DNA of 60,865 nucleotides from Acidobacteriaceae bacterium (GTDB taxonomy: Bacteria > Acidobacteriota > Terriglobia > Terriglobales > Acidobacteriaceae), in assembly GCA_003170825.1 (NCBI GenBank), contig PMYL01000046.1:1-60865 (forward strand), written 5' to 3'. Positions within the stretch are counted from its first letter, which is position 1, and each line of letters begins with the position of its first letter. Below, one piece after another: positions 27,328-37,255 of the stretch. The notes under the pieces were generated by a model. The model made no database searches, was not told the origin of the DNA, and worked only from the letters and a program-made list of their open reading frames with translations. Position numbers and translations under genes: made by a program.

Positions 27328-28466
27328 AAGTACTTGTGCTTACCGAATATCCGGCACCGGCGGCCGGCTTGGCGCTGCAGGGCGAACTGTTGTGCAGGGG
27401 CCTGCGTGAGATGGGCGTGGATGTCTACCCGGTGCATTTGGAATCGTCCCTGGAAAAGGAATGGTACTATCGCTGGTTCCAGCCGGACGTGGTGGTCGGC
27501 GTAGGGTTCTGGGGCCATATTCCGAACCTGGTCCTGCACCCGCAAAAGTTTGGAATGAAGGCCGTTCCATGGCTCGTGGCCGATGGTTATATTGCGGAAC
27601 ACCGTGATGTTCTGAACGCTCTCCCGCTGATCCTGGTTACCTCCAACTGGGTGAAAGAGGTGTATGTCAGGGATGGCATCAGGGGAGACAACATCGTGGT
27701 GCTTCCTGTGGGTTGTGACACGGACCGCTACGCGCCGCACAGCCGTGATGACTTGAAGGTCCAGGCTATCCGCGAGGCTCTGGGAATAGCGGATGACCAG
27801 GTCATGATCCTGACAGCTGGCGGGGATGGTGCGTCAAAAGGCGCGCAGGAGGTGATGCAGGCGCTGGCGTTGATCGATGCCGAGGCACCCGACTGGAGAT
27901 ATGTCTGCAAGGTCTGGCCTCAACCCCGCACTGTCCAACAGAACCTGATCGACCTCAAACTGGCGGCGGACCTGGGCATCGACAAAAAGGTCATCTACTC
28001 GACCAATATGGTCTCGCAAAATTTCATGCCCTACTTGATAGCCGCCTGCGATATCTACGCTGCACCGTCGCGGCTGGAGGGTTTTGGAATGATTCAAGTG
28101 GAGGCTAATGCCTGCGAAAAGCCGGTGATCGCGATCGACGCGATGGCATTTCGCGACACGATGGTCCACGGGAAGACAGCATTCCTGGCAAAAGTGGCCG
28201 AGGAAAGAAAGATCACCGAGGCGCTCTACGGCGAAGGCCACGACTACAAGAGAAGTCATCGAATCGTGTTCAAAAATGCGCGCACAGTTGAATACCGAGC
28301 CAGCGTGCCCGACATCGCCAAGTACCTTCTGACGCTCATGAAGGACAGTGCACTGCGGCAGCGCATGGGCGAAGCGGGGCGAAAACACGTGACCGAGTTG
28401 TTCGATTACCGCCAGGTTGCCAAACGCTTTGTGGAGATTGTGTCCGACCGATTGGGAATTCACTAG
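27324..28466 (+). CDS. GT4-family glycosyltransferase
   Basis: A 380-aa GT-B-fold retaining glycosyltransferase. The N-terminal half carries an acceptor-type Rossmann domain (MKVLVLTEYPAPAAGLALQ, VVVGVGFWGHIPN). The C-terminal half has the nucleotide-sugar site: DIYAAPSRLEGFGMIQVEA with the EGFGMIQVEA E-x7-E-like motif, and LPVGCDTDRYAP. No membrane anchor. The start is GTG, overlapping the deacetylase stop. Together with the deacetylase and the following (alpha/alpha)6 glycosidase it suggests synthesis or turnover of one glycoconjugate (inference). Confidence 0.88.
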   Translation: MKVLVLTEYPAPAAGLALQGELLCRGLREMGVDVYPVHLESSLEKEWYYRWFQPDVVVGVGFWGHIPNLVLHPQKFGMKAVPWLVADGYIAEHRDVLNALPLILVTSNWVKEVYVRDGIRGDNIVVLPVGCDTDRYAPHSRDDLKVQAIREALGIADDQVMILTAGGDGASKGAQEVMQALALIDAEAPDWRYVCKVWPQPRTVQQNLIDLKLAADLGIDKKVIYSTNMVSQNFMPYLIAACDIYAAPSRLEGFGMIQVEANACEKPVIAIDAMAFRDTMVHGKTAFLAKVAEERKITEALYGEGHDYKRSHRIVFKNARTVEYRASVPDIAKYLLTLMKDSALRQRMGEAGRKHVTELFDYRQVAKRFVEIVSDRLGIH

Positions 28467-28527
28467 AAAGGTTCGCGATGAGGCGTGAGTGCTCGTCGAC
28501 CGAACCCTGCACGCCATTGAGGTGGCC

Positions 28528-29718
28528 ATGTCTGTAGACGAGAAATCTCTTGCTTCCATTGCGCAGGCCAAAGAGGCGACTCTGCACATCCTGCTCCATA
28601 ACGCACGGGGACCGTTTCAAGGCCTGCCCCGGACCGCTGGGTGGGGATACCCGGAACCTTACACGCGGGACCTGATGATATCAGCCCTGGGCTTTCTTGC
28701 CACCGGCAACGAGGAACTCGCGGACGCTCTGCGGCGCACACTGGTGGCGCTCGCAAGCAATCAGACGTCGCGCGGCCACATCCCATCCCTCGCACACGAT
28801 CCTGATGACCGTGGCGCCAGCGATACGACGCCGCTATTCCTCTTTGGCCTGGCGCTGTACAGGAAATCGGCCAATCAGCCGGAGTTCCTCAACGAGGCAG
28901 CGCAGAAAGCCCTGAAGTGGATGCAGTACCAGAGCCCTGACGACCGGGTGATGGTCTCCCAGTTACCGACCAGTGACTGGCGTGACGAGCAGTGGGTGAT
29001 GGGTTATGGGCTATATGTGAATGCGCTGGTTTATGCGTACCTTCTGCTTTATGGCGAGCACGAGTCCGCCGCTCAACTGCGCGAGTTGATGAACCGTCTG
29101 GAGGTTTGTGGTAAGGAGAAGAACCCCCATGAGCACGAGGGTCTTGTAGTGCCATCCAAGCCCTACTACGCGCTCTACTCCTACAAGGTCCTGAACAGCG
29201 ACCGTTTCGATCTGCTGGGCAACAGCCTGGCTATTCTGACTGGGATTGCTTCGCCTGACCGGGCACGAGACCTCTTGGCATGGATTGAAGCCGAATGCGA
29301 GGCCATGCGGGATCGCGGAGAGCTGGCCGTGGATTTGCCGCCCTGTTTGTTTCCGTATATCCTGCCCCATCATGCCGATTGGCACCCGCGATACGAGCGA
29401 TATAACCGGCCCGGCGACTATCACAACGGTGGTGTGTGGCCATTTATCTGCGGTTTCTACGTGGCGGCATGCGTAGCGGCGGGGCAGATGGAGTTAGCGG
29501 AGTGCAAGCTGTTGGCTCTGACCGAACTGGTCAAACCATGGCACGAGAATGAGGCGGAGTGGGGTTTCAACGAGTGGATTCATGCGCAAACAGGTAAGCC
29601 CAGCGGTCGGGATTGGCAGACTTGGTCGGCAGCCATGTACCTCTACGCTGCTGACTGTGTGCAGCGGCAGACGACCCCGTTCTTCGATGAGATGCGCGCA
29701 GGCAACCCAGTCGCCTGA
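28528..29718 (+). CDS. (alpha/alpha)6-barrel glycoside hydrolase, GH100/GH63-like
   Basis: A 396-aa cytosolic protein. Motifs typical of neutral/alkaline invertase-like and amylo-1,6-glucosidase-like barrels are visible: GWGYPEPYTRDLMISALGFL near the start, SDTTPLFLFGLALY, PGDYHNGGVWPFICGFYVAA, and EWGFNEWIHAQTGKPSG. The YHNGGVWP block matches the conserved region of such enzymes. The substrate cannot be told; the context of PIG-L and GT4 hints at a non-standard sugar conjugate. The ATG at 28528 follows GAGGTGGCC and is preferred over the GTG at 28489. Confidence 0.75.
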   Translation: MSVDEKSLASIAQAKEATLHILLHNARGPFQGLPRTAGWGYPEPYTRDLMISALGFLATGNEELADALRRTLVALASNQTSRGHIPSLAHDPDDRGASDTTPLFLFGLALYRKSANQPEFLNEAAQKALKWMQYQSPDDRVMVSQLPTSDWRDEQWVMGYGLYVNALVYAYLLLYGEHESAAQLRELMNRLEVCGKEKNPHEHEGLVVPSKPYYALYSYKVLNSDRFDLLGNSLAILTGIASPDRARDLLAWIEAECEAMRDRGELAVDLPPCLFPYILPHHADWHPRYERYNRPGDYHNGGVWPFICGFYVAACVAAGQMELAECKLLALTELVKPWHENEAEWGFNEWIHAQTGKPSGRDWQTWSAAMYLYAADCVQRQTTPFFDEMRAGNPVA

Positions 29719-29967
29719 TTCCGTGCCCCATCCTGGAAATGCCCCAGCTGTACGATCCGCTTCGGCCACCAACTGGAAGGCCATTCAGAATTGGTACCGG
29801 TAAACGCCCTAGCGTCCAGGGACTCGGTCAGCGGTTGAGTAATCGGCGGATTTGGGGCTTGCCGCGCCGTAGCTGTCCGGATCGGGTCCGGGGTTCAGTC
29901 CTTGACCGCGGCGAAGTAGTCGGCGACTTGCGGCCCGTTATCGGCGCGGCGCGAAGCCGAGGTCTGC

Positions 29968-31410
29968 TTACCGGGTGCTGGCTACATCGTTGCCGTAGGT
30001 GGGATAAGGCTCGGGCTCGGTGCTGGTTGGCATTGCGGCGAGAGTTACAAGGTCGGCCTGCACTTGCGCCCATTGCGCGGGGTCCTTCTTGGTGGTGATG
30101 GGTGAGTCTGGATTGGCGTAGTAGGTTTGGATGTCTTCCTTGATGCCCGGAGGAACGGGCTGCGCGGGCACGCGCGTGAGGCGGTGGAGCAGATCGGCGT
30201 AAGTCGAGTCAGTGAGCGAATAGCCGCCGGGCTGGACCACTCGTCCGGTGTCGAGATCGCGATTCGGCAGCGGATGGCGCGGGTCTAGTGAATGGCGTGG
30301 CACAGCCTGACTGGCGGAGGGATTTGCGGGCAAAGGACGCGAAGGCGGAGGCAAGGAGTGCGTATCGGCCGCTGCGGCGCTGGCGGCGGTTGAGCGGGTG
30401 GCGATGGGCGGGGTAAAGCGGGCGAGGCTGTAGCGAAGCTCCGATATGGACAGGTCCACGCTGCGGATGTAATCGGCTTCAGTGGCGGCGGTGGGGCCCT
30501 TCACGGCAATCATCGAGAGCGGACCGACCTTCGGCAGTACGAAGAACAGGCCGGCGAGGGCGTAGGTGCCGATTCCCGCCTTGCGGCGATAGGTGTCCCA
30601 TTGAGAGTTCGCGGCCACGGCGGCCACTTCCTTTTCAATTTCCGCGAGCTCGGGCGTATCCGGCTCGGCAGGCTCGTGGCGGCGATGGAGGATGGTGATG
30701 GCGTACGCAATGCGTGGGATGAAGGCATGCACGGCGAAGCGGTAGGCACGGACGTTGACGCGGCGGCCTCGCGTACCGGAGAAATCTTCGCTCAGGCCGT
30801 AAGTCTGGTAATAGGCGAGCGCAAGCTGGCGCAGAGGCACTTCAAGTCCAACATGGCGCAGATAGTGGACCGGGGCGACGCGGTGATGCACGATCTCGTC
30901 GATGTCGAATGCGAACTCGGTTTGGACATGCTGGTGCTCTCCCTGGGCGTAGGTCACAACCTTGCCGTATTTTGTGCCCAGCTTTGGGAACTCAATGGCG
31001 ACCGCGAGATTGGTGGCCTCAGAATGACCCATCGTGTCTCCAATGTAATGGGAGAGCGCGCCGACGGCGAAGGCAAGCTCATCGGCGTTGCCCGCGTTGC
31101 GGAAGAGGTTGACGATGAAATCCCCGGAGCGGACATAGTGGGTGAAGTTGGAGAAAGATTTGTCGCCAAAGGGGTAATAGCCGATGTCCTGGATGACGCA
31201 TCCACCGTAGGCGTAGGCGCGGGCATGCTCCAGCTCGGCGGGGGTGAGCGTTGGATAGCGGCTGAGCAGGAGGGGAACGATGGAATCCTGCCAGGTGAGA
31301 TCGATGAGCATCTCATGCGTCAGCAAGGAATACGCGGACGCGCGCCTCTGGCATGGGAGCACCAGCAGCAGCATCAACATCACGACCGCTCGTAAACGCG
31401 CCGGCCTCAT
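29968..31410 (-). CDS. Exported zinc-dependent phospholipase C-like protein
   Basis: A 480-aa protein with a signal peptide (AVVMLMLLLVLPC then ASA-YS). The mature N-terminus begins with residues like those of the P1/phospholipase C zinc site: YSLLTHEMLIDLTW, FSNFTHYVRSGDF, and GALSHYIGDTMGHSEATN, which supply several His/Asp ligands. The last ~150 residues are Pro/Ser/Thr-rich and low-complexity. It is likely a metal-dependent esterase or phospholipase in the envelope; activity is inferred from the ligand pattern. Confidence 0.75.
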   Translation of the reverse strand: MRPARLRAVVMLMLLLVLPCQRRASAYSLLTHEMLIDLTWQDSIVPLLLSRYPTLTPAELEHARAYAYGGCVIQDIGYYPFGDKSFSNFTHYVRSGDFIVNLFRNAGNADELAFAVGALSHYIGDTMGHSEATNLAVAIEFPKLGTKYGKVVTYAQGEHQHVQTEFAFDIDEIVHHRVAPVHYLRHVGLEVPLRQLALAYYQTYGLSEDFSGTRGRRVNVRAYRFAVHAFIPRIAYAITILHRRHEPAEPDTPELAEIEKEVAAVAANSQWDTYRRKAGIGTYALAGLFFVLPKVGPLSMIAVKGPTAATEADYIRSVDLSISELRYSLARFTPPIATRSTAASAAAADTHSLPPPSRPLPANPSASQAVPRHSLDPRHPLPNRDLDTGRVVQPGGYSLTDSTYADLLHRLTRVPAQPVPPGIKEDIQTYYANPDSPITTKKDPAQWAQVQADLVTLAAMPTSTEPEPYPTYGNDVASTR

Positions 31411-31486
31411 CGTCTATTCATCGTAGCTGAACCCCGCAATGGAAATCCGTCCGCTATTGCTCATGATGCTGCCGAACGCTCTGGGG

Positions 31487-32023
31487 TTAGCTGGCGATGG
31501 AGGCGAAGTACTCGGCGACTTGTTGCCAGTTGTCTACGCGGACGAAGCCGGTGGCGGTCAAGTTGTGGGGGGCGGTGTAGAGGATTCCCTGACCTTCAAA
31601 GCGGAGGAGGTTTTTGGGCAGGTCGTCAATGAGGTAGTCGGCGCGGAGGATGGACTTGTTGCCGCAGAAGACGTAGTGCGTGGGCGGGATGAAGGGAAAG
31701 TGGCGCTGCAGCCAGCGGTATTTGGGGCCGAGGGAGTTGGGGACGGCCATGGCCTGGGTGGCGATGAAGATTTCAAAGCGGGCGGAGAGGTCTTTGAGCA
31801 CGTCCTGAGCGCCGGGCATGAGGGGCAGGTCTTCAAAGAAGTCCTCGGCGTCAAGGAAGGCGCGGAGCTGCTGCTGGCGGTCGAGGGGGGCGATCTCCCA
31901 CAGGCCCTTACCGGCCAGGTCCAGCGGGGTAACGTCCTCGTCGAAGGCCTGGTTGTAGCGGCGCAGATGCTCAGAGAGCGTGTCCGCTATGACCTCATCC
32001 ATGTCCACGCAGATGCGCCGCAT
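31487..32023 (-). CDS. 5'(3')-deoxyribonucleotidase-like HAD phosphatase
   Basis: A 178-aa protein of the NT5C family. Motif I is VDMDEVIADT (nucleophile and acid Asp), then LPLMPGAQDVLKDL, an ATQAMA stretch for motif II, and a C-terminal LIDDLPKNLLRFEG for motif IV. It probably removes the phosphate from deoxyribonucleotides. Eleven base pairs separate it from the zinc-ribbon gene upstream on the same strand, so they form a pair. Confidence 0.82.
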   Translation of the reverse strand: MRRICVDMDEVIADTLSEHLRRYNQAFDEDVTPLDLAGKGLWEIAPLDRQQQLRAFLDAEDFFEDLPLMPGAQDVLKDLSARFEIFIATQAMAVPNSLGPKYRWLQRHFPFIPPTHYVFCGNKSILRADYLIDDLPKNLLRFEGQGILYTAPHNLTATGFVRVDNWQQVAEYFASIAS

Positions 32024-32033
32024 TGCAGGTCCT

Positions 32034-32819
32034 CTAGGCTCCGGCCGGGTGGGGTTTAGGGATGCGGGGGCGCGCGGCGGGGGTGTGCGCGGGTTGCGGC
32101 TCTTTAGGGGCGGGAGCCATGGCCGGGTCCCAGTAGAGGAGGCGGCCGCAACTGTCGCAGGTGAGCAGTTCGCCTTCGCGGAGCTGGTTCCACATCTGCG
32201 GGCGGACGCCCATGCGGCAGCCGGTGCACTGCTGGTTATCGACGCGGGCGATGCCGGTGCCGCGGGAGCCGGAGATGCGGTCGAAACGGATGAGCCGCTC
32301 GGGGTCGATGAGTTGGCGGAGGGCTTCGCGTTCGGTGTTGAGAGCGGCCAGCTCGGCGGTGAACTCCTGCTGGCGGAGGGCGACGCGGGCGCGGATTTTT
32401 TCGAGAGCGGCGGCGAGGGATTCGACCTGGGCGCGGGCGGCGGCGAGTGCGGCTTCCTGGGCTTCAGAGCGCTCCAGGCTGGCGAACTCGTCGTTTTCGA
32501 GGCGGTCGGCTTCGGCGGATTCGAAGGTGATTTCGTGCTCCATGGCGTTGGCCTGGGCGGGGGTTTTTACGGAGTCGAGCTGGGTGCGGAAGCGGGCTGC
32601 CTTCTGGCGGTGGGCGGCAATTTCGCGCTCGAGGCGGGTGCGCAGGGATTCCTCGCGGTTGAGCAAATCGGAGGCCACCGCGGACTGGCGCTCGGAGGCG
32701 GCGAGAGCGGCTTCGGCCTGGGCGATCTCAGCCGGCAGGGCGCGCAGGGCGAGGGTGAGGCGGGCACGCTCCAGGTCGACGCTTTGCAGCTTTACGAGAT
32801 TTTCAATGTGCGCTTGCAT
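32034..32819 (-). CDS. Coiled-coil protein with C4-type zinc ribbon (CdsZ-like)
   Basis: A 261-aa protein. Residues 1-170 form a long Ala/Glu/Arg-rich coiled coil ([31 protein letters not shown] runs). Residues about 200-235 hold a C4 zinc ribbon ([14 protein letters not shown], then [14 protein letters not shown]). Proteins of this build (formerly DUF164) bind nucleic acid or membrane partners; the role is poorly defined. A Pro/Ala-rich tail ends the chain. It is the first gene of a pair with the nucleotidase. Confidence 0.85.
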   Translation of the reverse strand: MQAHIENLVKLQSVDLERARLTLALRALPAEIAQAEAALAASERQSAVASDLLNREESLRTRLEREIAAHRQKAARFRTQLDSVKTPAQANAMEHEITFESAEADRLENDEFASLERSEAQEAALAAARAQVESLAAALEKIRARVALRQQEFTAELAALNTEREALRQLIDPERLIRFDRISGSRGTGIARVDNQQCTGCRMGVRPQMWNQLREGELLTCDSCGRLLYWDPAMAPAPKEPQPAHTPAARPRIPKPHPAGA

Positions 32820-33156
32820 CCGTCCGATGAAGTTTACGGCATTTGGCGTCTGTTAAGGAAATCCGGGGCCGGGCGTCGGACGGGAATGGGGCACCCGGCA
32901 TTTGTGGATGGGGACGGAAGGGCGCAAACGCTTTGCGGGGAAAAGGAAAGTGGCGGGCAGGCCCGTTATTGATTTGTAAAGGGACAGAGTCTTGCGCCAG
33001 GAACCTGACCTGCCGGGTCACGGAGCGCGGAAGACGGACCGGCTCTCTTGACCCGCTGCTCTCCTGGGGGTTGATTTGCGGATCCGTTTGCGGGTCAGGG
33101 GCAACCCCCGGTCCGAAGTTTCCCCTTCCTCCAGGAACCCATAAACGAGAGGTGTT
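32820..33156. other. 337-bp region between the zinc-ribbon gene and the G1 peptidase gene
   Basis: It contains both divergent promoter regions. No gene seen. A GGGGCACCCGGCATT-like segment near 32888 resembles one near 5691 and may be a further small repeat. Confidence 0.4.
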
Positions 33157-34569
33157 ATGACATTGGAATCGGTAGAGATAGCCAAGCGAGTCGAGCGCCG
33201 TGTTCCTCCGGAACGCGCAACTCCGGTGACGGTTCAGGTAAGCCCTCGGTCCGTCTGCTTCTTTTACCATCCCCAGGCGCCGGGACGCCGGTTGCAACTG
33301 GATGCCGACGACCGGGGCCTTGTGCGCTTTCATGCACGGGCGCTCACAGGCGCCGAACCCACTGAGTTTCATTTGGAGTGCCATGGAAACGATGGCCAGA
33401 TCGAGTTGTACACCATCTCACTCAGTTCCGATATTCGCTATACGGCCTGGATGAGCGGAGCCGAATTGGAGCCGGCAGCGATGGTGGAGGGGGAAGTGCG
33501 TCCCGCGCTCGAAGGCGACCCAATGGCGCCGTCGAACCTGGAGTTGGTTTCCAGGGGATATCCACTCAGGCCCGATCCGGCGAAGGCTCCGGCGCAATAT
33601 GCACGCTGGCTGAAGAATGTTTCGCGGTCCTACACATGGATAAGCACGCGCCTTGTGGCACATCCGGAGTATGGCGATGTAAGGCGCGGACCGTTCGAGA
33701 AGAGCCGGCTGGCGCCGGTGCCGAGGGGCGAGCCGTTTCGGCAGAGCCCGCAAACCGTAACGGGATGGATGGCCAACCACACCAGCAGCAGTTGGTGTGG
33801 CGCCTACTATACGCATCCCATCAACCAGTTCGCGTACATCCAGGCCGACTGGATTGTGCCGCAGGTCTTCGATTTCCCCAACTCGCCGGGTTTTTCAGCG
33901 GTTGTGGAGTGGATCGGACTCGACAATGCAAAAGTGGACCTGTACCAGGCAGGCACGGGAAGCGAGTGCTTCACCATTTTCGGTTACCAGATCACGACCT
34001 ACTTTATGTGGATGGAGAGTCTTCCGTGGAGCTGGTGGGAGATTCCCAACTTCCCGGTGTCTCCCGGCGATGAGGTCAGCGTGGACATCTGGGTGGCAAA
34101 CGAGTACGGCACGACCATCTACGAGGATGGCAGTTTTGACGGACTGACGTGTGAGGACAACAGCGTCTGGTTCTACGTGAACAATGCGACCAACGGCGCC
34201 AGTTTCATGGGGACGTATCCGACGGCTCCCGAATCCGTTTATGGGCTGAACAGCACGGGCTTTTCCGGGTACACTGCCGAGTTCATCCTTGAGCGGCCAA
34301 CGATTAACGGCATTTTGACTCCCCTCGCGCTGTTTACGCCGACCCCGATGTCCAGTTGCAGTTACGGCGATGCGGAGGATGGCGAGTACAACCTGTTTGC
34401 GCTGGGAGCCGACAACGGGATACCGCTGTTCGACCGGCAACTGACCTACCTGAACATGGTGGACCCGTCCGACCACAATCGACTGCTGGCGGAACCGTTG
34501 GCGATTCCCGACCCGAACAACAGCGCCGATGCCCAGGCGATCCTGTTCGCCCGGCAGATCTACCCATAA
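33157..34569 (+). CDS. G1-family (eqolisin-like) glutamic peptidase
   Basis: A 470-aa protein. Residues about 190-425 match the peptidase G1 (scytalidoglutamic, A4) beta-sandwich: TGWMANHTSSSWCGAYYTH, FAYIQADWIVPQVFDFP with the candidate catalytic Gln, FSAVVEWIGLDNAK, YFMWMESLPW, VSPGDEVSVDIWV, and YTAEFILERPTING with the candidate catalytic Glu. The first ~190 residues and the last ~60 are outside the domain. The start (33157) follows GAGAGG. No signal peptide is visible, although these enzymes are usually secreted. They are best known from fungi. Confidence 0.82.
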   Translation: MTLESVEIAKRVERRVPPERATPVTVQVSPRSVCFFYHPQAPGRRLQLDADDRGLVRFHARALTGAEPTEFHLECHGNDGQIELYTISLSSDIRYTAWMSGAELEPAAMVEGEVRPALEGDPMAPSNLELVSRGYPLRPDPAKAPAQYARWLKNVSRSYTWISTRLVAHPEYGDVRRGPFEKSRLAPVPRGEPFRQSPQTVTGWMANHTSSSWCGAYYTHPINQFAYIQADWIVPQVFDFPNSPGFSAVVEWIGLDNAKVDLYQAGTGSECFTIFGYQITTYFMWMESLPWSWWEIPNFPVSPGDEVSVDIWVANEYGTTIYEDGSFDGLTCEDNSVWFYVNNATNGASFMGTYPTAPESVYGLNSTGFSGYTAEFILERPTINGILTPLALFTPTPMSSCSYGDAEDGEYNLFALGADNGIPLFDRQLTYLNMVDPSDHNRLLAEPLAIPDPNNSADAQAILFARQIYP

Positions 34570-34824
34570 TCCGGATCAGGAGAAGCTGCCGCGGCCGCGA
34601 GGGGTACGATCCGCAGCCCGAAGCAAACCTGCAGAGCCGAGGCAAGTCGGCAAGCCGGCGGGCTTTTATGGTTTTCCTCCCGGCATTTGTGGAAGTATCG
34701 GGTGACTTCTCCGAGCAAAGGATTGCGATAAACCGTCTCCATTTGCCGCGCCCATGTGATAGTTTGGCTTGGGTCACACCGTTGCCGAATCTACGAGCGG
34801 CGGAAACTCGGCGAGGAGACTGCA

Positions 34825-36642
34825 ATGCACTGGACCAAATGCATCCCAAGGACCATCTTAAGCTGCGCCTTAGGCCTGTTTTCAGGGGCTGTGGCGCTGG
34901 CCGCGGGAGGACAAAACCTGCCCGCCCATCAGACGCCTCAACCCTCACATGAAGCCAGCGCCGCCAGTGAGCGGAACTGGTGGAAGAACGCCGTGATCTA
35001 CGAGATTTACCCGCGCAGTTTCCAGGACTCGAACGGAGACGGCATCGGCGACCTGAACGGCATTACGCAACGGCTGGACTACCTCAAAGATCTTGGCGTG
35101 GACGCCATCTGGCTGACACCCTGCTATCCCTCGCCGCAAGTGGACTTCGGCTACGACATCTCCGACTACAAGAACATAGACCCGCGGTACGGGACGCTGA
35201 AGGACTTCGACCGGCTGGTTGCCGAGGCGGGCAAGCGGCATATCCGTGTGATCATGGACATGGTGATGAACCACACCTCGGACAAGCATGAGTGGTTCAT
35301 GCAGTCGCGGTCGTCGCGCGGCAATCCGTACCGCGACTGGTATATGTGGCACGATGGCAAGGGCGAGACCGCAACCGATAAGGGCGCGCCGCCGAATAAC
35401 TGGCAGTCGTACTTCGGCCACTCGGCGTGGCAGTGGGACTCTGGTACGCGGCAGTACTACTACCACAAGTTCTATATCCAGCAGCCGGACTTGAACTGGG
35501 ATAACCCCAAGGTGCATGAGGCCTTCAAGGACATCATCGGCTTCTGGTTGAAGCGCGGGGTGGGCGGGTTCCGGTTCGATGCAATTACGAACCTTTTTGA
35601 GGACCCGAAGCTGGCCGATGAAGGCATCGTCAAGAACAAGAACGGCAACCCGGTCATCAATGCATACGGCGACCCGCAACTGGACGACTCGAAGACCAAC
35701 AACCTGCCCGGCGTCCACCCGGTGATGCAGGAGATGCGGGCGCATGTGGACACGTTCAGCTCGGATAAATTTCCCGGCACGCGGGTGCTGATCGGCGAGA
35801 CCTACATGGAGAACATCGCCGAGCTGGCCAGGATGTATGGGCCTGCGGACAAGCCGGAGTTTCATCTGCCCATGGACACGCAGGTAGCGTTCATCAACAA
35901 GCTGGATGTGGCCGTGTTCCGCGCCCGGCTGACCGGCGTGGAGACACAGATCGGCGACAACACGCCGCTGTTGCTGTTTGACAACCACGACAACCCGCGG
36001 CTGGATGCGCGCTACGGCGACGGGGTGCACGATACGGACATTCAACGCGCGATTGCAACGGTGCTGTTTGCGAGCCGGGGGGCGGCGCTGTTTTATTACG
36101 GTGACGAGATCGGCATGAAGACCACGCCGCCCACGCGCAAGGAAGACGTGAAGGACCCGATCGGCGTGACCGGGTGGCCCAGGGAGAAAGGCCGCGACGG
36201 CGAGCGCACGCCGATGCAGTGGGACGGGGGCGCGAACGCAGGATTCTCGAAGGCTACGCCGTGGCTGCCCGTGCCGCCCAGCGCCGCGACGATCAACGTG
36301 GAAGCCGAGAAGAGCGATCCGAATTCGCTGTTGGCGTGGTACCGGAGCCTGATCCGGCTGAAGAAGACGAATCCGGCCTTTACGCACGGCGAGAACACGA
36401 TGCTGGACACCGGCAACATGAAGGTTCTGAGCTGGCTGCGGCAGGCGGCAGGAGCGCCGGCGGTGGTGGTGGCGGTGAACTTTACGGCCGAGCCGCAGAC
36501 CGTCAACCTGACCGCAAGCGGCGCGGGCTTGCAGGCTGCCCACGTGAAGACGCTGCTGAAAACTCCCGGCGCGGCCGATCCGGTTTCGCTGCATCGGGTC
36601 GCGCTGGGGCCGTATGGGATTTATATAGGGGAAGTGCGGTAG
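34825..36642 (+). CDS. Secreted GH13 alpha-glucosidase (oligo-1,6-glucosidase-like)
   Basis: A 605-aa protein with a signal peptide (TILSCALGLFSGAVALAAGG). Catalytic domain: WKNAVIYEIYPRSFQDSNGD, DAIWLTPCYPSP, MDMVMNHTSDKHEW, the nucleophile Asp in GGFRFDAITNLFED, the acid Glu in VLIGETYMENI, the transition-state Asp in LLFDNHDNPR. A C-terminal beta domain follows from about residue 500. It hydrolyses alpha-1,4/1,6 gluco-oligosaccharides outside the cytoplasm. ATG 34825 follows GAGGAGA; the frame extends to 34756 but without the signal peptide start. Confidence 0.9.
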   Translation: MHWTKCIPRTILSCALGLFSGAVALAAGGQNLPAHQTPQPSHEASAASERNWWKNAVIYEIYPRSFQDSNGDGIGDLNGITQRLDYLKDLGVDAIWLTPCYPSPQVDFGYDISDYKNIDPRYGTLKDFDRLVAEAGKRHIRVIMDMVMNHTSDKHEWFMQSRSSRGNPYRDWYMWHDGKGETATDKGAPPNNWQSYFGHSAWQWDSGTRQYYYHKFYIQQPDLNWDNPKVHEAFKDIIGFWLKRGVGGFRFDAITNLFEDPKLADEGIVKNKNGNPVINAYGDPQLDDSKTNNLPGVHPVMQEMRAHVDTFSSDKFPGTRVLIGETYMENIAELARMYGPADKPEFHLPMDTQVAFINKLDVAVFRARLTGVETQIGDNTPLLLFDNHDNPRLDARYGDGVHDTDIQRAIATVLFASRGAALFYYGDEIGMKTTPPTRKEDVKDPIGVTGWPREKGRDGERTPMQWDGGANAGFSKATPWLPVPPSAATINVEAEKSDPNSLLAWYRSLIRLKKTNPAFTHGENTMLDTGNMKVLSWLRQAAGAPAVVVAVNFTAEPQTVNLTASGAGLQAAHVKTLLKTPGAADPVSLHRVALGPYGIYIGEVR

Positions 36643-36672
36643 CGGGTTCGGTTGTTGTCGTTGGCCGTGTAA

Positions 36673-36700
36673 TTTGCCGGTCTTGGCGATCCCGTATAAT
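36673..36700 (+). promoter_or_regulatory. Strong-looking -10 box at the SPFH break point
   Basis: TATAAT at 36695-36700 is a perfect consensus with TTTGCC 16 bp upstream. It falls at the junction where SPFH similarity starts, so it may drive the fragment and rhuM. Confidence 0.4.
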
Positions 36701-37234
36701 ACAGCGTTGTCCGCCGCGGCGGTCAAGCAGGAGCTGGATGCGGACATGGCGACCTTCGGCTTCGAGATTGTGAATGTGCTGGTGACCGATATCGTTCCCG
36801 ACGCCAAGGTGAAGTCGGCGATGAACGACATCAATGCCGCGCAGCGCGAGCAGGTGGCCGCCAACGCGCGAGGCGAGGCAGAGAAGATTCTGGTGGTGAA
36901 GAAGGCCGAGGCCGAGGCGGAGAGCAAGGCTCTGCAAGGCCAGGGCATCGCCAACCAGCGCAAGGCGATCATTGAAGGCCTGCAAGTCTCCATCGAGCAG
37001 TTCCAGAAGGTGGTGGATGGGGCATCCTCGCGAGACGTCATGCAGTTGGTGATGGTCACCCAGTACTTCGACACGCTGAAGTCCATCGGCGAGAGCGACA
37101 AGACCAACACGCTGTTTCTGTCTCATTCTCCTGGGGCAGTCAAGGAGGTCTCGGAGCAGATTCTTGAGTCCATGGTAGTGGCGGAAAGGGCGAAAAGGAT
37201 GGGGCGCACGGCTCCGTCGGCTCTTGTAGATTGA
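36674..37234 (+). pseudogene. 5'-truncated SPFH/Band 7 (hypersensitive-response type) gene remnant
   Basis: The 186-aa frame begins at a TTG and matches only the C-terminal half of SPFH/HIR proteins: KQELDADMATFGFEIVNVLV, DIVPDAKVKSAMNDINAAQR, KAEAEAESKALQGQGIANQR, VMVTQYFDTLKSIGE and FLSHSPGAVKEV. The normal N-terminal membrane-associated and Band 7 part (~100-150 residues) is absent. A perfect TATAAT (36695-36700) lies inside the frame right where family similarity begins. It may express a fragment (ATG at MATFGFEI, residue 25) or act only as a promoter for rhuM. It reads as a decapitated gene, although the remaining frame is intact. Confidence 0.7.
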
Positions 37235-37255
37235 ATATAGAGAACGAGGGACGAA

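Noticed and set aside
34945..37110. 721-codon minus-strand frame over the GH13 gene
   Set aside because: Antisense to a clear GH13 catalytic domain; no recognisable domain.
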